Source of the DNA: an uncultured Actinomycetes bacterium
GTDB lineage: Bacteria; Actinomycetota; Actinomycetes; Nanopelagicales; Nanopelagicaceae
Length of the DNA stretch: 30,501 nt
Assembly (NCBI GenBank): GCA_903899145.1
Contig: CAIUHY010000120.1
Coordinates: forward strand, 1 to 30,501
Reading direction: 5' to 3'
Below are positions 15,756 through 25,016 of this stretch, one piece after another. Within the stretch, counting starts at the first letter, position 1; every line of letters starts with the position of its first letter. The position numbers and the translations under genes are program-made. The notes under the pieces were generated by a model. That model saw only the letters and a list, made by a program, of their open reading frames with translations. It searched no databases and was not told the origin of the DNA.

Positions 15756-17197
15756 TGGGATTCTTTGCAACTATTCGCTGGGCTTGGCGCCAGTTAACAA
15801 GCATGAGAACAGCTTTGATACTTCTCATGCTCCTTGGTGTTGCTGCAATTCCTGGCTCACTTTTCCCTCAGCGCAATCAAAACCCACAGAAAGTTGATCA
15901 GTACTTTGTCAGTGACCCAACTTTGGCCCACTGGATGGATCGCATAAAGCTTTTTAATGTGTATGCGTCTCCATGGTTTAGTGCCATCTATCTGCTTCTC
16001 TTTATTTCACTTATTGGTTGTGTTTTACCACGAACAATTAATCACCTCAAGGCAATTGGAAATAAGCCTCCTCTTACACCAAAAAATCTTGACTATATGG
16101 AGGGTTTTAGGGTTGTTGAGCAGACGAATGATGTTGCACTCAAGAACGCTAAAGTTTGGTTTAAAAAGAACCGTTTCCGAATTCGAGTTGAAGGTAACTC
16201 GATCTCTGCCGAAAAGGGATATGGGCGGGAGACAGGTAATCTACTTTTCCACCTGTCATTAGTACTGATTTTAATAGGCGTTGCTCTTGGTTCACTTTTT
16301 GGCAGTAAAGGTGAAGCAATCGTGAATGTTGGCGAGAGGTTTGTAAATACTCCAACGTCTTATGACACACTCTCATTTGGCAAGTTTCAAGGGCAGGGCT
16401 CACTTGTTCCATTTGAATTAAAAGTTACAGATTTTGCTGCTAAATATAATGCTGTTACAAGTATGCCTGAGGATTACACCCTTACGACTTTTGCTTCTTA
16501 TCCGATTGGCAGCTCACCAAAGAGCGTTATTATCAAAGTAAATAAACCTCTAACGTATGGAAATACAAAGATTTATTTACAAGCAAACGGGTATTCTCCT
16601 GTTGTCTCAATACGCAACAAGTCCGGAGTAGTCACTTTTCATGGTCCTGTGATTTTTCTTCCACAAGATGCCAACCTAAGTTCAATCGGAGCAATCAAGG
16701 TTCCAGACATGAGCCCTCAGATCGGATTCATTGCTAGTTTCTTGCCTACCGCAAAAAGTAGCGCGACTCGAGGAGTTTTTTCCTCGTATCCAGAAGTCTT
16801 AAACCCAGAGCTAGTTATTTCTGTATGGCAAGGCAACCTTGGGCTTGATTCTGGTAATCCACAGTCAGTTTATGAACTCAATACATCTCAGCTGAAGAAA
16901 ATTGGGCTACACGCTCTTAACTTAGGCGACACATATAACTTTGGTGTCGGTTCAATTACCTTTGAAGGTTGGAAATCTTGGGTCAACCTTCAGATCGTCG
17001 ATGATCCTGGAAAGACGTATGCACTATTTGGCGCAATTTTTGCAATATTAGGGTTACTGATCTCACTCTTCACACGCCAGAGAAGAATTTGGGTAAAGGT
17101 GGGTACTCGTGTTGAAATTGCGGGTCTTGCGAAGAATGGCGTCCCAGGACTTAGCCAAGAGCTTGATGATTTGCAGAGAAAGGTAGAGCAAGGATGA
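15755..17197 (+). CDS. resB: cytochrome c biogenesis protein ResB (system II heme lyase subunit)
   Basis: 480 residues. ResB/Ccs1 works with CcsB to bring heme out of the cell and link it to CxxCH cytochromes. Seen: a first helix in RTALILLMLLGVAAIPGSLFPQ, a second around residues 72-90 (YLLLFISLIGCVLP), a third around 165-185 (LFHLSLVLILIGVALG), a long extracytoplasmic domain rich in beta pattern, and a fourth helix near the C-terminus (ALFGAIFAILGLLISLF). ATG 15755 shares bases with the ccdA TGA; GTG 15752, one codon earlier, is an alternative. The stop overlaps ccsB in ATGA. Confidence 0.93.
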   Translation: MGFFATIRWAWRQLTSMRTALILLMLLGVAAIPGSLFPQRNQNPQKVDQYFVSDPTLAHWMDRIKLFNVYASPWFSAIYLLLFISLIGCVLPRTINHLKAIGNKPPLTPKNLDYMEGFRVVEQTNDVALKNAKVWFKKNRFRIRVEGNSISAEKGYGRETGNLLFHLSLVLILIGVALGSLFGSKGEAIVNVGERFVNTPTSYDTLSFGKFQGQGSLVPFELKVTDFAAKYNAVTSMPEDYTLTTFASYPIGSSPKSVIIKVNKPLTYGNTKIYLQANGYSPVVSIRNKSGVVTFHGPVIFLPQDANLSSIGAIKVPDMSPQIGFIASFLPTAKSSATRGVFSSYPEVLNPELVISVWQGNLGLDSGNPQSVYELNTSQLKKIGLHALNLGDTYNFGVGSITFEGWKSWVNLQIVDDPGKTYALFGAIFAILGLLISLFTRQRRIWVKVGTRVEIAGLAKNGVPGLSQELDDLQRKVEQG

Positions 17198-18090
17198 ATT
17201 CACTGCAGCTTGCCACATTTTCAAATCACGCAATTTATGCGGCGCTCTTCATTTTTACAATTGCATTCTTTGCCCATGCAGTTGAAGTTGCATGGTCAGT
17301 GAAAAATGTAGAGGGATCTAATTCCACTGCATTTGATTTCTCTAGAACAGATCGGGCTGGCCGAATTGGTACAGCAATGATGGTTCTTGGATTTCTTATT
17401 GTGACAGTCGCGGTAACTACCCGTGGACTTTCAGCCCACAGGGTTCCCTGGGGCAATATGTATGAGTTTTCGATTACTGGTGCATTTACTCTCTGCGCGG
17501 CATACTTATTTTCATTAGCAAAGTGGAAGCTACGTTGGCTTGGCTTACCTGTTTCATTTTTCACACTACTTACTCTTGGAACTGCAATCACTGTTTTATA
17601 TAGACCTTCTGAGCAACTAGTTCCTGCACTTAAGTCGCCATGGCTTGCTATTCACGTTTCTGCAGCAATTATTTCCGGTGGAGTTTTCCTTGTTGCCAAT
17701 TTAGTTGCAGCAACGTATCTCTGGATGGAAGTGATTGAGAAGAAGGGTGAACGACCAATGTGGGCAAAGAAAATCCCATCTCTTGAATCACTTGATCAAC
17801 TTTCTTACCGCCTCATAGCTTTCGTTTTCCCACTATGGACATTTGCGGTTATTGCAGGAGCAATCTGGGCTGAATCTGCGTGGGGTAAATATTGGAGTTG
17901 GGATCCAAAAGAAACATGGGCATTTATTACTTGGGTTGCGTATGCCGCCTACTTACATGCACGAGTAACAGTTGGTTGGCGAGGACGCAGGGCAGCATTG
18001 CTATGTATTTTTGCCGGCTCAACATTTTTATTTAACTATATTTATGTAAACATTTGGGGAACAGGGTTACACACTTACTCTGGCTTATAA
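17194..18090 (+). CDS. ccsB: cytochrome c biogenesis protein CcsB/CcsA (ResC), heme handling subunit
   Basis: 298 residues with about eight transmembrane helices. The WWD heme-binding signature is clear at residues 230-242 (WGKYWSWDPKETW), followed by AFITW. Histidines flank it in the expected helices, for example FFAHAVEVAW near the N-terminus and LHARVTVGW after the motif. With ResB it forms the system II cytochrome c synthase. ATG 17194 has AAAGG 10 nt upstream and overlaps the resB stop. It is the last gene of this operon, and its stop is 3 nt from the convergent PLDc_N-like gene. Confidence 0.95.
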   Translation: MNSLQLATFSNHAIYAALFIFTIAFFAHAVEVAWSVKNVEGSNSTAFDFSRTDRAGRIGTAMMVLGFLIVTVAVTTRGLSAHRVPWGNMYEFSITGAFTLCAAYLFSLAKWKLRWLGLPVSFFTLLTLGTAITVLYRPSEQLVPALKSPWLAIHVSAAIISGGVFLVANLVAATYLWMEVIEKKGERPMWAKKIPSLESLDQLSYRLIAFVFPLWTFAVIAGAIWAESAWGKYWSWDPKETWAFITWVAYAAYLHARVTVGWRGRRAALLCIFAGSTFLFNYIYVNIWGTGLHTYSGL

Positions 18091-18093
18091 GAG

Positions 18094-18357
18094 TTAGATC
18101 TTCTTTAAAAATTCATCATTATCATCAGGGGGAATGATCTTCCCAGAACCGGGCCTTATTCTTTGAACTCCATTAGGCCGAGCTGTTCGCCCACCAACAA
18201 ACCAAGCAATTGACCCCAGTAGACCAAAGAAAATTACTATCACTAGCCAACCCCATTTTGGGAGATTTCTTACAGATTCTTGAGGGGATTTAGCAACATC
18301 AAAGATGGCATAGATCTGTATTGCAACTAAAGCAATAGCTATAAGTGCATCAAGCAT
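18094..18357 (-). CDS. small membrane protein with PLDc_N-like domain
   Basis: 87 residues: a transmembrane helix at about 3-20, a loop SPQESVRNLPKWGW, a second helix IVIFFGLLGSIAWFVGG at about 38-54, then GRTARPNG and a charged tail. This matches the phospholipase D N-terminal membrane module (PLDc_N) that occurs alone in many actinobacteria; the catalytic HKD domain is absent. Function unknown. It lies 15 nt downstream of menA and is probably cotranscribed with menE-menA. Confidence 0.85.
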   Translation of the reverse strand: MLDALIAIALVAIQIYAIFDVAKSPQESVRNLPKWGWLVIVIFFGLLGSIAWFVGGRTARPNGVQRIRPGSGKIIPPDDNDEFLKKI

Positions 18358-18372
18358 GCTGTAAGTCTACCT

Positions 18373-19266
18373 TTATATAAGCAGCGCAATTGCCAAAGTT
18401 GCTGCAATCATAAGTTGAAGTTTGCCTACTTTTCCTAAAACTGGAATGAGCGTAGGCCCTTGGGCGCCATTCATAACGTTTTGGGAGATTTTGACTGAAA
18501 TAGGAAGAAAAATGATTGTTGCAATGGACCAAGGAGTAATAAATATAGCCAAGAGGGCGGTTAAATGAGCAAGAACAATTAGCCCTACAAACATTCTTCT
18601 CGCATTTTTATCCCCAATGCGAACAGCAAGAGTTTTCTTATTAGCTAGAGCATCTTTTGGAAGATCACGCAAGTTGTTCACAGCTAAAATTGCGCAAGAA
18701 AGCGCACCTATAGGGATTGAAACCAGAAAACTTCGCCATGTAATTTTTTCTGACTGTACAAAGTAACTACCAACAGTAGCGATTACCCCAAAGAAAATAA
18801 ATACTGAAATCTCGCCAAATCCGAAGTAACCATAGGGCCTGGCTCCTCCGGTGTATGTCCAGGCAGCAATAATGCATATAAAACCTAATGCAATTAACCA
18901 CCATGATGTTCGGTAGGCAAGAAACAAGCCTGAAATTGATGCAAGTACAAAACATAAGTAGGCAGCAGTTTTAACTTGTTTTGCTGTTGCGAGACCACTT
19001 GCGACTAAGCGCAGTGGTCCAACTCGGTTTTCGTCGGTCCCACGGATACCATCGCTGTAATCATTGGAAAAATTTACAGCTATCTGTAATAAGAGGCTAA
19101 CGAGTAAGGCGGCTAGCCCATTAAGTAAATTAACTGGCCTCTTGTCATTATGTATAAGACTTGTTCCGACTAATACAGGGGCAATTGCTGCAGGAAGGGT
19201 GCGTGGACGCGCCCCTGCTAGCCATTTACTAAAACCGGTTGGCTGTGAACTAATGTCAGATGTCAT
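18373..19266 (-). CDS. menA: 1,4-dihydroxy-2-naphthoate polyprenyltransferase MenA
   Basis: 297-residue UbiA-family membrane enzyme that attaches the polyprenyl chain to dihydroxynaphthoate, giving demethylmenaquinol. Seen: the first Asp motif N68-D-Y-S-D72 followed by GIRGTD, the second NNLRDLPKD followed by KKTLAVRIG, and about eight to nine hydrophobic helices. The side-chain donor is probably made by the polyprenyl diphosphate synthase at 26383. ATG 19266 overlaps the menE stop in ATGA, so translation is likely coupled. Confidence 0.95.
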   Translation of the reverse strand: MTSDISSQPTGFSKWLAGARPRTLPAAIAPVLVGTSLIHNDKRPVNLLNGLAALLVSLLLQIAVNFSNDYSDGIRGTDENRVGPLRLVASGLATAKQVKTAAYLCFVLASISGLFLAYRTSWWLIALGFICIIAAWTYTGGARPYGYFGFGEISVFIFFGVIATVGSYFVQSEKITWRSFLVSIPIGALSCAILAVNNLRDLPKDALANKKTLAVRIGDKNARRMFVGLIVLAHLTALLAIFITPWSIATIIFLPISVKISQNVMNGAQGPTLIPVLGKVGKLQLMIAATLAIALLI

Positions 19267-20348
19267 GGGAGAAGTCTCTCAAAATAGATGAGCAATTTCT
19301 TGCGATCTGGCTTTCCAATTGAAGTGATTGGAAGTTCGACGTTGGGCATGAACGCTTTTGGAACTGCGTGGTCACCAAATTTTTCTTTCAATAAAGTTTT
19401 AATCTTCTCAATTTCTATCTGCCCGTCAGATGCTAATGCAAGGCGCTCACCCCATTCAGCATCTTTAGTCGCGCAAGCCATAAATCTTTGATTTTGCAAG
19501 TTTTTATTAAGTACACCCTCAATTGCTGAAAGTGAAATTTTCTCGCCCCCAGAAATAATCAAATCATCAACCCGTCCAGCAACAACAAGTTTTCCATTTT
19601 TGAACTCACCAAAGTCACTTGTAACGAACCATTTATTTTTAGTTGCTGCTTTCCAGGCATTTTGATCATTGAGGTATGTTTTTGCTTGCATTGGGCCACT
19701 AAGTGCAATTACCTGATGTTTTCTAATCTTTACTTTTACCCCAGGCAAAGGCTTATTGTTGTAGATGCAGCCACCGCTCATCTCTGACATTCCATAAGTC
19801 GTTATAACATTAATATTTTGGGATTTTGCTTCTTCTAATAAGTAATCTGAAGTAGGGCCACCTCCGACAAGGACTGCTTTCGCACTACATAAGTGCTTAA
19901 GTAGGTCGCTATCACCATGGAGCGCTCGATAAAGCTGCGTTGGAACTATGGATGTGTATTCTGCACTTTCATAAGTGCTTTTCATACGCAAATCAATAAC
20001 TTGGCTTTGTAAAATAATTGAGCGAACTAAAACATTTACTCCTGCAATATGATTAATCGGTAACAATAGTGACCAGCGCTCGTTCTTCTTTGCTTTTAAA
20101 TATTTATGTGATGCTTTTGCAGAGGCCATAAGTGCTTTACTAGTAAGAGCAACTTCTTTAGGTGTACCGACTGATCCGCTCGTAGGGATTACTGCTGCAA
20201 TCTTTCTTGCAACATGTGAATGGGTTGTTGGGCCAAAAGCGAGTGCAGGGCCTTTCCCGTTCAAGGCCAATTCGAGAGCTTGGATAATCTGTGCGATTGG
20301 CCACTCCTGCTGAACCTGAACAAGTTCGCGAGGTAACGATTTAGCCAT
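19263..20348 (-). CDS. menE: o-succinylbenzoate-CoA ligase MenE
   Basis: 361 residues, an ANL-family adenylating enzyme that activates o-succinylbenzoate with CoA. Seen: the P-loop PTSGSVGTPK at 55-64, GGGPTS, TYGMSEMSGG, the SDFGEF and GRVDDLIISGGEKIS hinge region, and the C-terminal catalytic Lys346 in GKPDRKK. It lacks the longer N-terminal part of typical acyl-CoA ligases, which is normal for actinobacterial MenE of about 360 residues. It is the first gene of menE-menA-PLDc_N, divergent from menB with 68 bp between the starts. Confidence 0.95.
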   Translation of the reverse strand: MAKSLPRELVQVQQEWPIAQIIQALELALNGKGPALAFGPTTHSHVARKIAAVIPTSGSVGTPKEVALTSKALMASAKASHKYLKAKKNERWSLLLPINHIAGVNVLVRSIILQSQVIDLRMKSTYESAEYTSIVPTQLYRALHGDSDLLKHLCSAKAVLVGGGPTSDYLLEEAKSQNINVITTYGMSEMSGGCIYNNKPLPGVKVKIRKHQVIALSGPMQAKTYLNDQNAWKAATKNKWFVTSDFGEFKNGKLVVAGRVDDLIISGGEKISLSAIEGVLNKNLQNQRFMACATKDAEWGERLALASDGQIEIEKIKTLLKEKFGDHAVPKAFMPNVELPITSIGKPDRKKLLIYFERLLP

Positions 20349-20368
20349 AGTCCCCGTAGGCTAGCGTC

Positions 20369-20408
20369 TTGTAACGATGTCAGCGAGAGCAGTACGGTCC
20401 ACAGGAGG
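20369..20408 (+). promoter_or_regulatory. putative menB promoter and strong RBS
   Basis: TTGTAA (20369-20374), an 18-nt spacer and TACGGT (20393-20398) form a plausible promoter. AGGAGG at 20403-20408 is a clear ribosome site for ATG 20417. If the promoter is right, the leader is very short and begins almost at the ribosome site. Confidence 0.4.
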
Positions 20409-20416
20409 GATTACGC

Positions 20417-21295
20417 ATGAGTAAGCCGATTAAACGTGAACCTGGTGATCGTCGCATACCTACATGGATTACCGGCAGCGGCGGTGAGAAATTTGGCGAC
20501 ATAAAGTATGAAGTCGCAGAAGGAATCGCAAAAATCACAATTAATCGCCCTGAAATTCGTAATGCATTTCGCCCGCAAACACTTTTTGAATTAGCAGAAG
20601 CATTTTCATTAGCTCGTGATGATGAGTCCGTAGGTGTCATTATCCTTACTGGTGAAGGAACAGAAGCCTTCTGTTCAGGTGGAGATATTAATGTGCGCGG
20701 AGATGACGGGTACATTGGAAGTGATGCACTTGGAAAAAAAGGTATTGGTAGGTTAAATGTTTTAGATTTGCAAGTTCAAATTCGCAGACTACCTAAACCA
20801 GTTATTGCGATGGTTGCAGGTTGGGCGATTGGTGGAGGACATGTACTACATGTTGTCTGTGATTTAACTATCGCTGCCAATAATGCAAAGTTCGGTCAGA
20901 CTGGACCGATGGTTGGCTCTTTCGATGGTGGTTATGGTGCAGGTTTGCTCGCAGCGCATATTGGACAGAAAAAAGCACGTGAAATTTGGTTCTTATGTCG
21001 CCAATACGATGCACAAGAAGCTCTAGATATGGGATTAGTAAATACAATTGTCCCTGTTGGAGAACTTGAAGCTGAGACAGTGTCGTGGTGCAGAGAGATT
21101 CTGCGCCATTCTCCAATGGCATTGCGCCTACTTAAAGCGGGTCTTAATGCCGCTGATGATGGTTTGGCTGGAGTACAACAGCTTGCAGGTGATGCAACTT
21201 TGCTCTTTTACCTTACCGAAGAGGGCCAAGAAGGCCGAAATGCCTTTAAAGAAAAACGTGAACCAAACTTTAATAAATTTCCAAAACGGCCTTAA
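20417..21295 (+). CDS. menB: 1,4-dihydroxy-2-naphthoyl-CoA synthase MenB
   Basis: 292 residues, crotonase superfamily; it closes the naphthoquinone ring by a Dieckmann-type condensation of succinylbenzoyl-CoA. Seen: the oxyanion-hole segment SGGDINVRGDDGYIG, AGWAIGGGHVLHVVCDLTIA, GQTGPMVGSFDGGYG with the MenB-specific acid and glycine-rich region, and a C-terminal EGRNAFKEKREPNF, which is the MenB ending that completes the neighbouring active site. The leading 25 residues, with PTWITGSGG, are also typical of MenB. A strong AGGAGG lies before the ATG. Confidence 0.96.
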   Translation: MSKPIKREPGDRRIPTWITGSGGEKFGDIKYEVAEGIAKITINRPEIRNAFRPQTLFELAEAFSLARDDESVGVIILTGEGTEAFCSGGDINVRGDDGYIGSDALGKKGIGRLNVLDLQVQIRRLPKPVIAMVAGWAIGGGHVLHVVCDLTIAANNAKFGQTGPMVGSFDGGYGAGLLAAHIGQKKAREIWFLCRQYDAQEALDMGLVNTIVPVGELEAETVSWCREILRHSPMALRLLKAGLNAADDGLAGVQQLAGDATLLFYLTEEGQEGRNAFKEKREPNFNKFPKRP

Positions 21296-21300
21296 TTAAT

Positions 21301-22257
21301 ATGGCAATACAACCTTTACAAGAAATCTTTCCAGAACTCACAATTCTTTCGATACCACTTCGAAACCAGTTTCGGGGAATTAATTATCGTGAGGTTGCCC
21401 TTTTCAAGGGTCCACATGGCTGGAGTGAATTCTCACCATTTTTAGAATATGGCATAGCCGAAGCATCAGTTTGGCTCGATGCTGCACTTGAAGCCGCCAA
21501 TAACCCTTGGCCTGAGCTACATCATAAGAAAATTGCGATCAATGCAACTCTTCCTGCTGTTGCTCCAAAGGAAGTAAAAGCCATTCTGCAAAGCTTTGCT
21601 GGTTGCAAAAATGTAAAAATAAAAGTGGACGATTTCGAAAATGGATCCTTGCTTGTTGAAGCAACTTTAGAACAGATCCCCGATGCAAAAATAAGGTTAG
21701 ATGTAAATGGTAGATGGGATCAATCAAGTGCCATAAGCAATTTACTTGAGTACCACCTACGGTTTGGAAGCATCTTTGAGTATGTTGAGCAACCATGTCA
21801 ATCTACTTCAGAACTTGCAGCAGTAAAAGCAGAGAGTCCCATACCAATAGCAGTTGATGAATCTATACGTAAGAGCTTATCAAGTGATCTTTCTGTGTTG
21901 AAGGACATTGCTGACGTTGCAATTCTAAAATGGCAACCGCTAGGTGGATTTACTTCCGCTCATAAAATTGCAGATAAGATTGGGTTACCTGTTGTTATTT
22001 CTAGTGCATTAGAAACAGGCATTGGTATTTCTCACGGATTAGCACTAGCCGCATCATTTAAAGAGGCAGATTTTGCATGTGGTCTTGGAACTGTGGCGCT
22101 CTTTGAGTCAGACATATGTGATCCTGCGGTAACTGCCGAAGGTGGCTTTATAGAAGTCGCACGTAGAGAGCCTGCGGGACTTGATAAGTATCAAGCGAGT
22201 GCAGAGCGTGTCCAATGGTGGAATGATCGGATAGTGAAGATTTTGGAAGCCAAATGA
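21301..22257 (+). CDS. menC: o-succinylbenzoate synthase MenC
   Basis: 318 residues, enolase superfamily; dehydrates SHCHC to o-succinylbenzoate. Seen: the lysine-bearing strand VKIKV, the metal ligands in RLDVNGRW, EYVEQP and AVDESI, and the second lysine in LKWQPLGG, all in the normal order of the TIM-barrel domain. The N-terminal capping domain is short, as in actinobacterial MenC. The gene lies 5 nt after menB, and its stop overlaps menD by 4 nt (ATGA), so menB-menC-menD look like one operon. Confidence 0.92.
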   Translation: MAIQPLQEIFPELTILSIPLRNQFRGINYREVALFKGPHGWSEFSPFLEYGIAEASVWLDAALEAANNPWPELHHKKIAINATLPAVAPKEVKAILQSFAGCKNVKIKVDDFENGSLLVEATLEQIPDAKIRLDVNGRWDQSSAISNLLEYHLRFGSIFEYVEQPCQSTSELAAVKAESPIPIAVDESIRKSLSSDLSVLKDIADVAILKWQPLGGFTSAHKIADKIGLPVVISSALETGIGISHGLALAASFKEADFACGLGTVALFESDICDPAVTAEGGFIEVARREPAGLDKYQASAERVQWWNDRIVKILEAK

Positions 22258-23816
22258 AAGCAACAACCTTGGCTCGCTCAATTATTAGACAGTTATTGGA
22301 ATTAGGTATAAGTGATTTCGTTCTCTCACCAGGTTCACGTAATGCACCTTTGTCTATTGCTTTGTATGAGGCGGAACAAAAAGGTTTTGCTGATTTGCAT
22401 GTTCGAATTGATGAGCGTGGGGCTGCCTTTTTTGCACTTGGAATTTCAAAAGCAACAAATAACTATGTGGCAGTTATTTGTACAAGTGGAACAGCAGCAG
22501 CGAACTTTCATCCTGCTACTTTAGAAGCATTTCATTCCCAAAGTAAGTTAGTTGTAATTACCGCAGATAGACCAAAGACGCTGCGCAAGACGGGAGCAAA
22601 TCAAACTACTGAACAAGTTGGCTTGCTAGCGCCACTTATTTCAATTGATATTCATGAGCCAATTGACCTTAGCAATCACTTAGGTAGCGGCCCAGTGCAT
22701 TTAAACGTCCAATTTCAAGAACCCCTTTTAAGTGATGAACGCGCTGAATGGCTTGCAGGTATGCACATAAAACCAATAGTTCCTATGAGTATAAAAAAAG
22801 AGAATTTAAAAGTTGGTTCACAAGGTGTTTTAGTTATTGGCCATGATCGTGCAGGTTTTTCGGTAGAGGAGCTTTCACGATTTTCTCAAGAATTAGCTTG
22901 GCCCATTATCGCTGAAGATCCACTTTCATTTCCTAGCGCGATTTCTCATTCTGCATTAGCGCTTACTGATGCTGCCATTTGTTCGTACTTAAAGCCTGAT
23001 GAGATCATTGTTATTGGTAGAACTACCTTATCTCGTAGTATCAATTCATTTATTGCTGAGTGTGAGAAAGTGATTGTTATTGATCCAAGAGTTAAAAGTG
23101 TTGATAGTAATCGCAGTTCATCACAGATATTTACTTCACTACCAAGTATTACGAGTCAACAAGATTCCATCTGGTTAAATAAATGGGAGAGTTTTAACGA
23201 TCTTGCAAAGAAATCACTTTATATTAATTGGTCTGAGCAGGATGCTATAAAAACAATCATATCAAGTATTCCTAACGAATCCGCACTGTTTGTTGGTAGT
23301 AGTAGGCCCGTACGTGACATAGAAGCTTTTGTGACACCACGAGAAGGAATTGTGACTTTTGCTAATCGTGGTTTGGCAGGAATTGATGGAAATATTTCTA
23401 CTGCATTTGGAATTGCTACACACTTCAAACAAAGTTATGCGATTTTAGGTGACTTAACATTTTTACATGATGTCTCTTCGCTTGTTAATGCACCGACAGT
23501 TAATCTCACTGTATTTATCATAGATAACAATGGCGGGGGGATATTTAATACATTGCAGCAATCTGGCGTTGAAGGGTTTGAGAAGATTTTTGGGACTCCA
23601 CATAATTTGAATTTAGAGAAGATTATTACTGGTTTTGGTCTTATAGTTGAAAAAGTAAAGAACGCAGCAGATATAAATCACTCAATTATTCATAGCCCCA
23701 ATGGCTTAAAGTTTGTAATTATCGAAGTTCCTGCTCGTGATGTTAATGCATCTGTATTAAAAGATGTTACTCAGAGCTTCTGTAAGGCACTTCGAATCGG
23801 AAGTAATTTAGCCTGA
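22254..23816 (+). CDS. menD: SEPHCHC synthase MenD
   Basis: 520-residue thiamine diphosphate enzyme that joins isochorismate and 2-oxoglutarate, the first committed step to menaquinone. Seen: LSPGSRNAPLSIAL near the N-terminus, the catalytic Glu54 in IDERGAAFF, the CTSGTAAANFHPA block, ADRPKTLRKTGANQT, and the diphosphate-metal site GDLTFLHD...IDNNGGGIF. The ending is slightly short compared with some homologues but complete. The last 46 bp overlap the 3' end of the convergent menF. Confidence 0.95.
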   Translation: MKATTLARSIIRQLLELGISDFVLSPGSRNAPLSIALYEAEQKGFADLHVRIDERGAAFFALGISKATNNYVAVICTSGTAAANFHPATLEAFHSQSKLVVITADRPKTLRKTGANQTTEQVGLLAPLISIDIHEPIDLSNHLGSGPVHLNVQFQEPLLSDERAEWLAGMHIKPIVPMSIKKENLKVGSQGVLVIGHDRAGFSVEELSRFSQELAWPIIAEDPLSFPSAISHSALALTDAAICSYLKPDEIIVIGRTTLSRSINSFIAECEKVIVIDPRVKSVDSNRSSSQIFTSLPSITSQQDSIWLNKWESFNDLAKKSLYINWSEQDAIKTIISSIPNESALFVGSSRPVRDIEAFVTPREGIVTFANRGLAGIDGNISTAFGIATHFKQSYAILGDLTFLHDVSSLVNAPTVNLTVFIIDNNGGGIFNTLQQSGVEGFEKIFGTPHNLNLEKIITGFGLIVEKVKNAADINHSIIHSPNGLKFVIIEVPARDVNASVLKDVTQSFCKALRIGSNLA

Positions 23817-24997
23817 CTTTCGGCAAGTTCTTGAATGGGGTCCGACCCAGCAACAATTCCACAACCAGCAAATAAACGTATTGATTTGTGATCTTCTGAA
23901 AGCTGGCCACACCTTAAAGCGATCCCTATTTCACCGTCGCCTCTCGCATCAACCCATCCAACAGGACCGGCATAGCGTCCACGATTCATGGATTCGTATT
24001 CCTTAATTAAATCTTCAGCTTTTTCTGTAGGTGTTCCGCATACTGCTGCTGATGGGTGAAGAGCTGAAATAAGAGTAAATATATCCACGTTTGCAGGCGA
24101 CTCGTTTATTACACCGGTTACATCAGTTGCTAGGTGCATAACATTTGGTAAGTGCAATACATATGGTGATTCTGGAACGTTGGTGGATGATGCGTAAGGA
24201 GCAAGTGCATCTGTCACAGAGCGAACGGCATATTCGTGCTCTTCTAGATCTTTTGATGACTTTGCCAAAGAGGCAGCAAGCGCTAAATCTCGTTCTTCAT
24301 CACCACTTCGCCTGATTGTTCCTGCTAAAACTCTTGATGTAACAAGGGTTTTACTCAAACGTACGAGTAGTTCAGGTGTTGCCCCAACAAGATCACCTAC
24401 CGAGTAGACCCAGGTTGAGGGGTAGCCAAAATCAAGCTCATGCACAAGCGATAGCGGATCAATCGGAGTACTTGTAGTTGCAACAATGTCACGTGCCAAT
24501 ACAACTTTATCAAGCTCGCCTAATTTAATACGATCTACTGATCTTTGAATTCGCTCGCACCATTGTTCATCAGTAAGAGAACCCGGTGCCCATGTAATTG
24601 GACCTAGCGCAGATGGATGGACTGCTTTAGTAAGTGAAGGTTGTTTATCACCAATCCATGTGATCCATGATTTTCCATTTCGCACGACAATCACGACTTG
24701 AGGAATCACTAATAGAGAAGGCTCTTCTTCATCAAATGAAAATGAGGTAAAGATAATTGGTCCAGTGCCACTTCCATGAACGTTGTTATGAATTTCTAAT
24801 TGCGTAAGCTCATTTTTCCACCACAAGGATGCGTCGTGGAATCTCTTCTTCCCCCTTACTTCGTGTGACTTATATATTCCAAAAGCAACAAAGCCTTCAT
24901 TATTTTTGATCCATGAAGCAGCAAGGGGGAGACCACAATTAATTTCACTTAGCCTTGGGTGATCCCCAAGAACCTCAGTGGTTATAGATGTAGGCAC
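23771..24997 (-). CDS. menF: isochorismate synthase MenF
   Basis: 408 residues, chorismate-binding family; converts chorismate to isochorismate for MenD. Seen: KVVLARD, LVGATPELLVRL, SRVLAGTIRRSGDEERD, the EHEYAVRSV block with a conserved Glu-His, LHPSAAVCGTP, and the C-terminal GIALRC and FAGCGIVAGSDPIQELAES signatures. It lacks any glutamine amidotransferase partner and has the LHP...GTP pattern of isochorismate synthases rather than anthranilate synthase. Start GTG 24997 lies 19 nt after bioY, likely one operon. The 3' end overlaps menD antisense by 46 bp; the overlap encodes the standard AESQAKL-type ending, so it is not a read-through artefact. Confidence 0.93.
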   Translation of the reverse strand: MPTSITTEVLGDHPRLSEINCGLPLAASWIKNNEGFVAFGIYKSHEVRGKKRFHDASLWWKNELTQLEIHNNVHGSGTGPIIFTSFSFDEEEPSLLVIPQVVIVVRNGKSWITWIGDKQPSLTKAVHPSALGPITWAPGSLTDEQWCERIQRSVDRIKLGELDKVVLARDIVATTSTPIDPLSLVHELDFGYPSTWVYSVGDLVGATPELLVRLSKTLVTSRVLAGTIRRSGDEERDLALAASLAKSSKDLEEHEYAVRSVTDALAPYASSTNVPESPYVLHLPNVMHLATDVTGVINESPANVDIFTLISALHPSAAVCGTPTEKAEDLIKEYESMNRGRYAGPVGWVDARGDGEIGIALRCGQLSEDHKSIRLFAGCGIVAGSDPIQELAESQAKLLPIRSALQKL

Positions 24998-25016
24998 GGC
25001 ACTAAGTTACGTGGTT

